Shown here: positions 8,110 to 16,043 of the stretch, one piece after another
How the letters are laid out: each line of letters opens with the position of its first letter
Position numbering within the stretch: the first letter of the stretch is position 1
Assembly: GCA_029561505.1 (NCBI GenBank)
Contig: JAKQXK010000470.1
Location: forward strand, 1-24,159
Source of the DNA: Spirochaetota bacterium
Lineage (GTDB): Bacteria; Spirochaetota; Leptospiria; Turneriellales; Turneriellaceae
Reading direction: 5' to 3'
DNA: 24,159 nt
The notes under the pieces: generated by a model
Database searches by the model: none
The model's input: the letters and a program-made list of their open reading frames with translations, nothing else
Told to the model about the DNA's origin: nothing
Made by a program: the position numbers and the translations under genes

Positions 8110-9708
8110 ATGAAAAGACTACCAACGATTATCGCGTCGCTGTGCCTCATCGGCACGTTCGCGGCGCAAAGCCTCGCAGCTGAAAGTGCGCCGACGCCGA
8201 AAGCCGGGGCAGAAGCTGCAACTGCAGCGCATGCGCCAGAAGCGGGCCACGCGGCAGCGTCAGGGCATGCGGTCGACCCGCAAAAAGAACTCGGCAAGCA
8301 GCTATCGATCTATACGGTAATTCCGTTTGTTATCATTCTGCTTGCGATTGCCGTGCTGCCGCTCGTTATACCCCACCTGTGGGAATCTAACCTCGTCAAG
8401 GCAGTCATCAGCGTGCTGCTCGCGCTGATCATGGGTGCCTACCTGGTCTCACTCGGTTACCTGGGAATCGAAGTGATCGTTGAGTCCCTGAAAGAATATT
8501 ATGCATTCATAACGCTCTTGATCGCGCTCTTTACGATATCGGGTGGTATCTTCGTCGAAGGCGACCTCAAGGCGACCCCGCTTACGAATACACTGATTCT
8601 TGCCATCGGCGGCATTCTGGCGAGCATCATCGGTACCACCGGCGCATCGGTGCTGCTCATTCGCCCTCTGATTCGCACAAACAAAGAGCGACGACGCACG
8701 ACGCATATCTTCGTATTCTTCATTTTGATTGTTTCTAACGTGGGCGGCACTCTGTTACCGGTGGGAGATCCCCCTCTCTTCATGGGTTACCTCTACGGCG
8801 TGCCATTCTTCTGGACACTCATTCACCTTTGGCCTATCTGGTTGACTGCTGTTTCGATACTGTTGCTCGTTTTCTTCATCTGGGATAACTTTGCCTATAA
8901 ATCTGAAGCAAAAACCGACATTGCAAAAGACGACCAAAACCAGACACGCCTGCGCGTGACCGGCTCTTTTAACTTTGTGCTGATTTTCGGCGTGCTCATG
9001 GCAGTCGTCTTTCTCAAGGATTACAAAACAGAACACGGTGTTCTGGCGATGGGCTGGCTGCAGCAGCCAGTCATGGTAGGCCTGGCGTTGTTGTCGTTTG
9101 TCATCGACTACACGAGCCGCACCCGCAAGCGCAAAGAGCACGAAGAGACAATGCTCGCGCGCATTGCGGCCGAAGGGCCGAGCGAAGCGCACCTGCGGTC
9201 GCTCTCGCACTACCACCCGATTACACCACGCGATAAGAACCATTTCGGCTTCGCACCGATTATCGAAGTTGCGGCTCTCTTCATCGGAATTTTTATTACG
9301 ATGATTCCGGCTTTGTGCATTCTGAAGGCGCGCGGCGCCGAAACGGGTATTTCACAACCGTGGCAGTTCTACTGGATAACCGGGGGGCTCAGCTCATTTC
9401 TCGATAACGCGCCGTCATACGCAACCTTCTTCGCGCTTGGCCAGGGCCTTACCGCTTCAATGGGCGCAGCCGCCGGTTCAGTTGTGCAGGCCACGACGGG
9501 CCCTATCGCCGAGTCAATTCTTGTGGCAATTTCAGTCGGTGCCGTATTCTTTGGAGCCAACACTTATATTGGTAACGCTCCCAATTTTATGGTGAAGGCG
9601 ATGTGCGAAGAGGCGAAGATCAAGATGCCTTCGTTCTTTGGCTATATGGCCTACACGACGCTGATTCTTGTACCGATACTGGCGATCGTTTCGTTTATTT
9701 ACCTGTAA
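8110..9708 (+). CDS. NhaD/ArsB-type ion transporter (probable Na+/H+ antiporter)
   Basis: 532 aa, an inner-membrane protein. Residues 1-23 look like a signal sequence (ending SLAAESA), followed by an Ala/His-rich periplasmic stretch to about 60. Roughly twelve hydrophobic segments follow. Ion-transporter (IT) superfamily hallmarks are present in both halves: GTTGASVLLIRPLI and SNVGGTLLPVGDPPLF, then GGLSSFLDNAPSYATFF and GANTYIGNAPNFMVKAM. These match the NhaD/UIT-like branch, which exchanges Na+ for protons, better than arsenite pumps, and no ars genes are nearby. A charged cytosolic loop lies around residues 335-380. The start has AAGGCGG 4 nt upstream. The SPFH gene begins 1 bp after its stop, so the two are coupled. 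The substrate is inferred from family only. Confidence 0.85.
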   Translation: MKRLPTIIASLCLIGTFAAQSLAAESAPTPKAGAEAATAAHAPEAGHAAASGHAVDPQKELGKQLSIYTVIPFVIILLAIAVLPLVIPHLWESNLVKAVISVLLALIMGAYLVSLGYLGIEVIVESLKEYYAFITLLIALFTISGGIFVEGDLKATPLTNTLILAIGGILASIIGTTGASVLLIRPLIRTNKERRRTTHIFVFFILIVSNVGGTLLPVGDPPLFMGYLYGVPFFWTLIHLWPIWLTAVSILLLVFFIWDNFAYKSEAKTDIAKDDQNQTRLRVTGSFNFVLIFGVLMAVVFLKDYKTEHGVLAMGWLQQPVMVGLALLSFVIDYTSRTRKRKEHEETMLARIAAEGPSEAHLRSLSHYHPITPRDKNHFGFAPIIEVAALFIGIFITMIPALCILKARGAETGISQPWQFYWITGGLSSFLDNAPSYATFFALGQGLTASMGAAAGSVVQATTGPIAESILVAISVGAVFFGANTYIGNAPNFMVKAMCEEAKIKMPSFFGYMAYTTLILVPILAIVSFIYL

Positions 9709-9709
9709 G

Positions 9710-10723
9710 ATGCTCGGCATACGTTTCATCAAATTCGATGCGATGACGTATGTCATCCATTACAAGAAGGGGCGGGTCGCACGCGAGGGACGCGGCCTCG
9801 CCTTCTATTATTATGAACCTTCGAGCTCGATCGCGGCAATACCGCTCGGCAGTAACGACGTGCCTTTCATCTTCAACGAGACGACGCTCGACTACCAGAC
9901 GATTTCTATTCAGGGGCAGATCTCTTACCGGGTCAGCGACGCAAAAAAACTCGCCGAAGTACTCGATTTTACCGTAGATGCGGGCGGCTCTTACAAAAAA
10001 GACGAGAGCGAAAAGCTCACGCAGCGCATCAGCAACGAGGCGCAGACTGCCACATCGGCGCTCGTGCATGCAATGCCACTGAAAGACACGCTGCGCGCGG
10101 CGAAGGCCATTGAAGAAAAAATCTTCGCAGGACTGAAAGGTTCGGTCGCCGTAAACGCCCTCGGCCTCGAAGTGCTCGCCGTGAACGTACTGGCGGTTCG
10201 GGGCACACCTGAAATGGAGCGCGCTCTCGAAGCCGAAACGCGTGAGGGTATTCAACAGAATGCCGACCAGGCCATCTATGCGCGGCGCAACTTCGCCGTG
10301 GTCGAAGAGCGTAAAATCAAAGAATCTGAGCTGAACACTGAAATTGCGGTAGAAGAAAAGAAAAAACAGATCGTCGAAAAAAAGATGGAGACCGAAGTTC
10401 TCACTGCCGAGAACAATAAAAAGCTGCGCGAGATGAAAATCAAGGCAGATATCTCCGTTGAAACGGAAAGGCAGAAACTTGTCGAAACCCGTGTGCAGAA
10501 CACCCGCAAAGAGGCAGACGCACAGGGTTATACGATCGAAACCCTGCTGAAACCTTACCGCTCGATGGATTGGAAAACGCTCGCAGCCATCGGAAAAGAC
10601 TTTAACTCGAACTCGCAGATTGCGATGGCGTTCAGGCTGCTCGCAGAAAACGCAGAAAAAATCGGCACCTTGAATATCACGCCTGATTTACTGCAGTCAT
10701 TGACTGATTCAAAAGATAAGTGA
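9710..10723 (+). CDS. SPFH/band-7 (stomatin/prohibitin-like) domain protein
   Basis: 337 aa with no N-terminal membrane helix, so probably soluble or peripherally bound. Residues about 15-185 match the SPFH fold: IPLGSNDVPFIFNETTLDYQTISIQGQISYRVSDAKKL, then GLEVLAVNVLAVRGTPEMERALEAETREGIQQNADQA. Residues 200-275 form a long charged coiled coil rich in Glu and Lys, as in oligomer-forming stomatins. The tail has helical segments (WKTLAAIG, AMAFRLLAENAEKIG). ATG 9710 lies 1 bp after the transporter stop with no good ribosome site, implying translational coupling. The NAD-kinase-fold gene begins 3 bp after its stop. Family members scaffold membrane complexes or proteases; the role here is unknown. 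Confidence 0.85.
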   Translation: MLGIRFIKFDAMTYVIHYKKGRVAREGRGLAFYYYEPSSSIAAIPLGSNDVPFIFNETTLDYQTISIQGQISYRVSDAKKLAEVLDFTVDAGGSYKKDESEKLTQRISNEAQTATSALVHAMPLKDTLRAAKAIEEKIFAGLKGSVAVNALGLEVLAVNVLAVRGTPEMERALEAETREGIQQNADQAIYARRNFAVVEERKIKESELNTEIAVEEKKKQIVEKKMETEVLTAENNKKLREMKIKADISVETERQKLVETRVQNTRKEADAQGYTIETLLKPYRSMDWKTLAAIGKDFNSNSQIAMAFRLLAENAEKIGTLNITPDLLQSLTDSKDK

Positions 10724-10726
10724 GGC

Positions 10727-11641
10727 GTGTTTGATTTTGCCATCATCGTCAGAAGCAAAACACGGCGCGAGCTGCTGCAAGACAAGTTTCAGACGCATGC
10801 GCAGGCCAAGTTTTATGTTGAGCGATCGGGTGGCACGATCAGCGACATCGACGCCGAGCACGATCGGTTTTACCAAAGCCTCGAGTCGCTGATCGCACAG
10901 CTGTCGGGCAGGCTCAAGTACAAGATTATCGATCGCAGCTATGTGCCTTCATTTCTGTTCGCTGAAAACCACCTTATCATAACGATCGGGCAAGACGGGC
11001 TCGTCGCCAACACGGCAAAATATGCCAAAGGCCAGCCCATAATCGGGGTCAACCCTGACCCTACACAATACGACGGCGTATTGCTCAGAACGCAGGTGCC
11101 GCAGCTTGCGCAACAGATAGACACCTGCCTGGCGGGCAAACCCAAACTAGCCGAAATTACCATGGCCGAACTCAGGCTGAACGACGGCCAACGTCTGCTT
11201 GCTTTTAACGATTTTTTCATCGGGCCATCGTCGCATATTTCTGCGCGTTATATTATTCAGCACAACGGGCAGAAAGAAGAACATTCTTCTTCGGGCATTC
11301 TCGTCGCTACAGGTGCCGGCAAAACAGGGTGGATGTCTTCTGTACTCAACATGGTACGGGGTTTCGCAGCCAGCGCGACCATAGACCCATACCAGAATCT
11401 GCAGTGGAACTCTAACGAGCTCATCTTTGCTGTGCGCGAACCTTTCGCGAGCAAACAATCGCAGGCCAACATTGTCTGGGGCATGATCGGCCACAAGAGA
11501 CCGCTCGTCGTCGAGTCGCGCATGGCTGCTGCGGGTGTCGTTTTCAGCGATGGCGTCGAGCGTGACTTTCTGCAATTCAATTCAGGCGCAATCGCGACAG
11601 TCGGCGTCGCACCAGAGAAGGCACGCCTCGTGATCGCCTGA
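10727..11641 (+). CDS. Divergent NAD-kinase-fold protein
   Basis: 304 aa, cytosolic. It carries NAD kinase landmarks in order. LIITIGQDGLVANTAKY (about 84-100) stands where NAD kinases have the GGDG-T loop. GVNPDP stands for the usual G-x-N region. LLAFNDFFIG (about 158-168) stands for the conserved NE/ND motif. SSSGILVATGAGKTGWMSS (about 188-206) stands for the TPTGSTAY loop. The catalytic Asp and Gly of GQDG are kept. I remember this GQDGL form, together with the ND motif, as a distinct subfamily, not decay, but cannot verify that here. ATP and NAD(H) are plausible substrates, though another diphosphate or lipid is possible. GTG 10727 is preceded by TGAGGC; it follows the SPFH stop by 3 bp and precedes the tRNA-modifying gene by 9 bp. 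Confidence 0.75.
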   Translation: MFDFAIIVRSKTRRELLQDKFQTHAQAKFYVERSGGTISDIDAEHDRFYQSLESLIAQLSGRLKYKIIDRSYVPSFLFAENHLIITIGQDGLVANTAKYAKGQPIIGVNPDPTQYDGVLLRTQVPQLAQQIDTCLAGKPKLAEITMAELRLNDGQRLLAFNDFFIGPSSHISARYIIQHNGQKEEHSSSGILVATGAGKTGWMSSVLNMVRGFAASATIDPYQNLQWNSNELIFAVREPFASKQSQANIVWGMIGHKRPLVVESRMAAAGVVFSDGVERDFLQFNSGAIATVGVAPEKARLVIA

Positions 11642-11650
11642 AGAATTCCC

Positions 11651-12514
11651 GTGAATTTCACCAGAACGCGCATCGCACCGACGCCGAGCGGTTTTTTGCA
11701 TCTAGGCAACGCCTATGCATTCGCGCTGACCGCCGCGATCGCGCAGCGTTATGGGGCGAAGCTGCTTTTGCGCATCGACGACATGGATCGTGACCGTGTA
11801 CAACCAGAGTACGTGAGCGATATTTTTGCGAGCCTGAATTTTCTGCAGATTCACATTGACGAAGGCCCAGGTAATGTCGCCGACTTTGAGCGGAGTTTTT
11901 CTCAGCGCCTGCGCATGCCTCTTTACGAAAAGGCTATCGCCGAACTCATTGCGAAGGGGCTTGTCTACGCCTGCCGCTGCAGTCGCAGCCAAGGGGCGAA
12001 CGGCTGCGCGCAAAGATGCCGTGAACGGGCATATGCTCTGCAAGACGCCGGCCTCAGTTTAAGGCTCAATACGTCCGACCGGCTTTCGCTGACGATGAAA
12101 TCCCCCTTTGCTGCGCTGCATGTCGAACTCGCCGAAGAGATGCGTGACTTCGTCGTGCGCAGAAAAGACGGCCTGCCGTCTTACCAGATTTGTTCGTTGA
12201 TCGACGATTTGTATTTCGGCGTCGATCTGATTGTACGCGGCAAAGACCTCTGGCCATCGACGGTTGCGCAGCTTTATCTGGCAGCATGCCTGAACCTAAC
12301 GGCATTTTCTGAGATCACTTTCTACCACCACGACCTGATTCTGAACGCCGACGGGGCAAAACTTTCTAAATCAGCCGGAGATACCTCTCTGCAGTTTTTG
12401 CATCGTCAGGGCCTGAGCTCCGCTGCCCTGTACAAGTTGCTCGGTCAGCTGGCAGGCAACAGAACTGCCGTGAATAGTTTTGCCGATCTCATCGATGCGA
12501 GAGAACTGCCGTGA
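11651..12514 (+). CDS. gluQ: Glutamyl-Q tRNA(Asp) synthetase-like protein
   Basis: 287 aa, the length of the truncated class I glutamyl-tRNA synthetase paralogue that attaches glutamate to queuosine at the wobble position of tRNA(Asp). The family start RIAPTPSGFLHLGN carries the HIGH variant HLGN at 17-20. LLRIDDMDRDRV is the glutamate pocket region, and KLSKS at 237-241 is the KMSKS loop. There is no C-terminal anticodon-binding domain. The zinc insert has C108-x-C110-x8-C119-x3-C123. Escherichia coli GluQ uses Tyr in place of the third Cys, so this is a four-Cys version. Start GTG at 11651, with GAAG 6 nt upstream. It is the last gene of the transporter-SPFH-kinase run and is followed by a hairpin. 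A small GluRS acting on another substrate is the alternative. Confidence 0.8.
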   Translation: MNFTRTRIAPTPSGFLHLGNAYAFALTAAIAQRYGAKLLLRIDDMDRDRVQPEYVSDIFASLNFLQIHIDEGPGNVADFERSFSQRLRMPLYEKAIAELIAKGLVYACRCSRSQGANGCAQRCRERAYALQDAGLSLRLNTSDRLSLTMKSPFAALHVELAEEMRDFVVRRKDGLPSYQICSLIDDLYFGVDLIVRGKDLWPSTVAQLYLAACLNLTAFSEITFYHHDLILNADGAKLSKSAGDTSLQFLHRQGLSSAALYKLLGQLAGNRTAVNSFADLIDARELP

Positions 12515-12529
12515 TCGCGGGGCCGCGAT
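12514..12529 (+). terminator. GC-rich hairpin at the gluQ-like stop codon
   Basis: ATCGCGG (12514-12520) and CCGCGAT (12523-12529) form a perfect 7-bp stem with a 2-nt loop, starting at the last base of the stop codon. No T-run follows, so it could pause or process the transcript, not terminate it in the classic way. Confidence 0.3.
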
Positions 12530-12590
12530 AAAGTTGCCAAGGCCGGCGTCATACTGTTCATGACGCACAACGCACATCGCGGGAGACAAA

Positions 12591-12692
12591 ATGGCAAAAG
12601 ACAACAACCAGAAAAAAGACCAGAAAAAGAAACCAACAAAAACAGCCAAAGAGAAAAAGGCAGCAAAGGCAGAGAAGAAGAAAACCCGCTAA
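12591..12692 (+). CDS. 33-aa lysine-rich basic protein
   Basis: A short ORF preceded by an ideal GGGAG ribosome site 5 nt before the ATG. The product reads MAKDNNQKKDQKKKPTKTAK and ends AEKKKTR. It has 14 Lys and 1 Arg against 4 acidic residues, with no hydrophobic residue larger than Ala. Such composition fits a disordered nucleic-acid or ribosome binder, loosely like the tails of histone-H1-like bacterial proteins; no family can be named. It stands alone between the gluQ-like gene and the second GST-like gene, in a 230-bp gap that otherwise holds only hairpins. It resembles in style the Lys-rich head of the penicillin-acylase-family protein. The strong ribosome site, clean start and stop and Lys bias favour a real gene, but an A-rich stretch can give Lys codons by chance. 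Confidence 0.6.
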   Translation: MAKDNNQKKDQKKKPTKTAKEKKAAKAEKKKTR

Positions 12693-12698
12693 GCGGGT
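12684..12698 (+). terminator. Palindrome across the stop codon of the 33-aa gene
   Basis: ACCCGCT and AGCGGGT form a perfect 7-bp inverted repeat around a single A, with the TAA stop in the middle. The plus side is followed by a mixed pyrimidine stretch (CATTCATTCTACTTT). The minus side runs into TTTTCTTCTTCT, so the palindrome is more terminator-like in the reverse direction. It may be a bidirectional terminator or mRNA end. Confidence 0.35.
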
Positions 12699-12743
12699 CA
12701 TTCATTCTACTTTACGGTGGCTTTCGCAGGGCCACTGCGCCGT

Positions 12744-13496
12744 ATGGATAATCGGCTTTTTGGTATCTCGTATTCAATGTGGTCGGTGCAGGCGCGCTGG
12801 GCACTAGACCACCACATTATTCGCTATAGATATACCGAGCACATTCCCATGATCACCACGCCGCTGCTGCGTCTTGCCGCCGGCAAACTTACGGGCAACG
12901 TCAGCGCGCCTCTGCTCGTCGCCAATGGCCGTGTCTACGAAGACTCATGGTCGATCGTGGCTTTTGCCGATCGCGAAGGGCACCGCGAGAAGCTGATTCC
13001 CCTCGATATGGTCGACGAAATTCGTGCCTGGCACGATCTCTGCGACGTTGCGCGCAAAGCAAATCGTATCATCGCAACCGATGCGACCGCGCACAATGAA
13101 GACGCTAAGCGCGAGAATCTGCCAGATTTTATCCCTGAATTCGCAAAGAATGTACTGACCCCGCTCGCCGATCTTGGCGTGGCTTACCTCGGCATGAAAT
13201 ATGATTTCAGGCATGCAATCATCGCAGAAGAGAAGAAAAAAGTGCGCGAAGTGCTGAACCAGGTACGCAAGGGACTCGCGGGTAAGCCGTTTTTCTATGA
13301 CCGCTTCACACACGCCGACATCACCGCTGCAGCGACGTTGCAATTCATTCGTCCGGTAAGCGACAAGTATATTCCTCTGAAACCAGCGATGCGTGATACC
13401 TTCACGCAGAACGATCTCGCCACTGAATTCGCCGACCTCATCGAATGGCGTGACAAACTTTACGCCGACAAGCGCGGCGAAACATTTGCTGTGTGA
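12744..13496 (+). CDS. Glutathione S-transferase-like protein, second copy
   Basis: 250 aa, cytosolic. The N-terminal thioredoxin-like region reads LFGISYSMWSVQARWALDHHIIRYRYTEHIP, then SAPLLVANGRVYEDSWSIVAFADREG, the usual cis-Pro and acidic-Ser glutathione site. The C-terminal helical domain includes GKPFFYDRFTHADITAAATLQFI, the domain-2 capping motif with its Asp. It aligns in layout with the GST-like protein at 6302 (ISISHYVEKVKWALEHAG versus ISYSMWSVQARWALDHH), so the two are distant paralogues. Met at 12744 fits the fold; a GTG at 12717 would add nine residues that do not look like the family. Its stop overlaps the start of the TPR gene by 4 bp (GTGA), which implies coupling. The substrate is unknown. 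Confidence 0.75.
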   Translation: MDNRLFGISYSMWSVQARWALDHHIIRYRYTEHIPMITTPLLRLAAGKLTGNVSAPLLVANGRVYEDSWSIVAFADREGHREKLIPLDMVDEIRAWHDLCDVARKANRIIATDATAHNEDAKRENLPDFIPEFAKNVLTPLADLGVAYLGMKYDFRHAIIAEEKKKVREVLNQVRKGLAGKPFFYDRFTHADITAAATLQFIRPVSDKYIPLKPAMRDTFTQNDLATEFADLIEWRDKLYADKRGETFAV

Positions 13497-14533
13497 GGCT
13501 GCTCGCCGCATATCTGGTTCTCACTGCCGGCACGACAATATTTGCCGTCAGTGAGATATACAGTGGCAGCCCTGTAAGAAAGAAAGACAAAGTTCACGCC
13601 GATCTAAAGCTTTTTCACCCGCGAATCACCGCTGAATTTTTATCGAGCTTCAAACCGACACAACTCGACTTCGACATGGGTTGGGTCATCGTCGACGAAA
13701 GCGCACGCCGGTTTCCCGATCGAATTACCGCGAACGACTTACGCAAAAGCGACCCGGCAAAGGCAACTGCCGAAATCAAGCGGCCGCGTATCACCAACCG
13801 CGGTGAATTTCTCTGGGCCGAAGGGCCCAATGATCTGGCAACATCGAAAAACAGCGAGGGCCTTGCGTTCGTTATGGCAAATGATATGGATCGCGCGCGC
13901 GAGATATTTGAAGAGCTAAGAAAGTCTGAACCGCAGTTTTTTCCCGGTCGCTTCAACCTTGGCAGGGTATACCTGTATTTTAAGCAACACCGCGAGGCCA
14001 TCGCAGAATTTGAAAAATGTGCGCAGCTCGTGCCGCAATACAGCAAAAACTACTATTATCTCGGCAAGAGCTACGAGCTTGCTGCGAGACGCGACGCCGC
14101 GGACTACAATTATCTGCGTGCGTACAAATACGATATCTACAGCCTCGACGCGCTCGTTGCGCTCGGCGATTCTTTGCTCGAACAGAAACGCACCGTCGAA
14201 GCATTGAATGCATTTAAGCACTGCCTGAAACAAGATTCGGGGTTTAACGATGCCCTGATCGGCATGGGCAAGGTCGCCTACACAATGAAAAAACATTATG
14301 ACGCGACTCTCTGGTTTCGCACTGTAGACACAAAAGTAACCTACAAAAAAGAACTGCATTTCTATTACGGCGAATCGGCGTTCTACTCGCAAGATTACCA
14401 GACGGCCGCCCGGCAATATGAAGCCATGCTCAATTTTCCGCAAGATGCGATCTATTCGAAGGTTTCATTGCTCAGAATGCGAAAACGACTTGAACAGACA
14501 AAACGACTACTGAACCAGACGGTTGACCAGTGA
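13493..14533 (+). CDS. Exported TPR-repeat protein
   Basis: 346 aa. The N-terminus MRLLAAYLVLTAGTTIFAVS is a signal peptide or short anchor, so the protein is probably periplasmic. From about residue 118 there are at least four tetratricopeptide-like repeats: around SEGLAFVMANDMDRAREIFEEL, GRFNLGRVYLYFKQHREAIAEFEKC, YYYLGKSYELAARRDAADYNYLRA, and ALVALGDSLLEQKRTVEALNAFKHC. Two weaker ones follow (IGMGKVAYTMKKHYDATLWF, YYGESAFYSQDYQTAARQYEAM). Such arrays bind other proteins. Residues 25-115 match nothing I recognise. GTG at 13493 overlaps the GST-like stop by 4 bp. The biotin carboxylase follows after 49 bp. Confidence 0.8.
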   Translation: MRLLAAYLVLTAGTTIFAVSEIYSGSPVRKKDKVHADLKLFHPRITAEFLSSFKPTQLDFDMGWVIVDESARRFPDRITANDLRKSDPAKATAEIKRPRITNRGEFLWAEGPNDLATSKNSEGLAFVMANDMDRAREIFEELRKSEPQFFPGRFNLGRVYLYFKQHREAIAEFEKCAQLVPQYSKNYYYLGKSYELAARRDAADYNYLRAYKYDIYSLDALVALGDSLLEQKRTVEALNAFKHCLKQDSGFNDALIGMGKVAYTMKKHYDATLWFRTVDTKVTYKKELHFYYGESAFYSQDYQTAARQYEAMLNFPQDAIYSKVSLLRMRKRLEQTKRLLNQTVDQ

Positions 14534-14582
14534 AGCCCGATAAGCTGACGACAGTGGCCGAGTGCAGCCGCGGAGATTACCG

Positions 14583-16043
14583 ATGAAAACCATTCAGAAA
14601 ATACTCATTGCGAACCGGGGTGAGATCGCACGGCGCATTATGCGCACGGCGGCGTCTATGGGCATCGCGTGTGTCGCAGTTTATGCAGATGAAGACGCAG
14701 AATCGCTCTATGTGCGTGAGGCTGACGAAACTGCGCGGCTTCACAACGGCTTTCTCGATCAGGCGGATATCTTACGTATTGCGGCCGAACACCATGTCGA
14801 CGCCATTCACCCAGGTTATGGTTTTCTATCTGAAAATGCAGATTTCGTTCAACGCATAGAAAAGCAAGGGCTGCTCTTCATTGGGCCTTCTTCGTCGGCG
14901 ATGCAGCGCATGGGCGAAAAAACCAGCGCGCGCAGTGAGGCCAAAGCGGCTCAGGTACCGCTTTTGCCGGGTGAAGAAATCGAAGATGCGACCTTGCTTA
15001 CCGAAAAGCAGCGCCTTGAACTCGTAGAGCGCATCGGTCTGCCGGTGGTACTGAAAGCGGCGGCCGGGGGCGGCGGTAAGGCGCAAGCAATCGTGAATAA
15101 CTTTGCCGAGACTACCGAAGCGTTTGACAAAGTAATCCGCGAAGCCGCGAGACTCTATAACAGTAAATCACTTGTAGTTGAGCGTTACCTCGTTAAGGCG
15201 AGGCACGTCGAGGTACAAGTTCTCGGCAACGCGGCCAAAAAAAATTTTGCGCTGTTTGATCGTGATTGCAGCGCGCAGCGAAATAACCAGAAAATTATCG
15301 AAGAAGCGCCTGCACCAAACCTTCCCGATAATGTCAGGCAAGAACTGCACGCGTCTGCCGTGAGACTCGCCAACCATGTCGGTTACAGCAACGCCGGCAC
15401 GATGGAATACCTGTTCGACCCGGTGCGCAATGAATGCTATTTTCTTGAAATGAATACACGCCTGCAGGTTGAGCACACCGTCACCGAGATGATCACGGGC
15501 CTTGACTTCGTGCGCGAGCAGATTCTCATAGCTTCAGGCGCCGAAACGGAATACGGCCACGTGCAGGTAACTGGCCATGCAATACAAGCCCGCATCTGCG
15601 CCGAAAAAAGCGACGGCACCTACCAGCCTTCGACGGGCACAATAGAAACCTATATTGAACCGACAGGTGTGCGTATAGACACCGGAATCGCGCAAGGTTC
15701 AATCGTTTCAGGAAAATACGATAACATGCTGGCAAAACTCATCGTGCACCGACCTACTCGCGCTGAGGCAATGCAGCTGCTCGCAAATAAGCTCGGCCAA
15801 TATGTCATCAACGGTATTCATACGAATATTCCGCTGATCATAAAGCTTCTGCACGATACGAAGTTTATCAATATGCAGCACTATACGCGCTACCTGCAGA
15901 CTGAATTTGAGCCACCTCGCTACGACGCCGAAACGGCCGCAGCTCTCGCTGCCATTCTGCTCTATGAAACTGAACGGAACGAGGGCCTCAAACGCTATGG
16001 TTCCCTTGCCGGGTATTCGAATACGGCGCAGGCCGCGAAATGA
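14583..16043 (+). CDS. Biotin carboxylase subunit, divergent and stand-alone
   Basis: 486 aa, cytosolic; ATP and bicarbonate-dependent carboxylation of biotin on a carrier protein. It has the full fold: KILIANRGEIARRIMRTAASMGI, HPGYGFLSENADF, the ATP-grasp loop KAAAGGGGKAQAI (about 158-170), RDCSAQRNNQK (227-237), YFLEMNTRLQVEH (286-298) and Arg337 before the C-terminal cap. Departures from Escherichia coli AccC are Asn235 at the position of His236, Thr for Pro after QVEH, and KAQ for RGM in the glycine loop. No biotin-carrier or carboxyltransferase gene is in the window, so it could serve acetyl-, propionyl- or another acyl-CoA carboxylase, or pyruvate carboxylase. ATG 14583 has GGAG 8 nt upstream. 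Its stop overlaps the LptE-like start (ATGA). I give no symbol because the accC role is not shown. Confidence 0.85.
   Translation: MKTIQKILIANRGEIARRIMRTAASMGIACVAVYADEDAESLYVREADETARLHNGFLDQADILRIAAEHHVDAIHPGYGFLSENADFVQRIEKQGLLFIGPSSSAMQRMGEKTSARSEAKAAQVPLLPGEEIEDATLLTEKQRLELVERIGLPVVLKAAAGGGGKAQAIVNNFAETTEAFDKVIREAARLYNSKSLVVERYLVKARHVEVQVLGNAAKKNFALFDRDCSAQRNNQKIIEEAPAPNLPDNVRQELHASAVRLANHVGYSNAGTMEYLFDPVRNECYFLEMNTRLQVEHTVTEMITGLDFVREQILIASGAETEYGHVQVTGHAIQARICAEKSDGTYQPSTGTIETYIEPTGVRIDTGIAQGSIVSGKYDNMLAKLIVHRPTRAEAMQLLANKLGQYVINGIHTNIPLIIKLLHDTKFINMQHYTRYLQTEFEPPRYDAETAAALAAILLYETERNEGLKRYGSLAGYSNTAQAAK

Noticed and set aside
10979..11029. Decayed NAD kinase (GQDG instead of GGDG)
   Set aside because: The frame is intact, the other three motifs are present, and the GQDGL form fits a coherent subfamily better than a pseudogene.
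12530..12565. Promoter for the 33-aa gene (TTGCCA with CATACT)
   Set aside because: The spacing between the two hexamers is about 10 bp, far too short for a sigma70 promoter.
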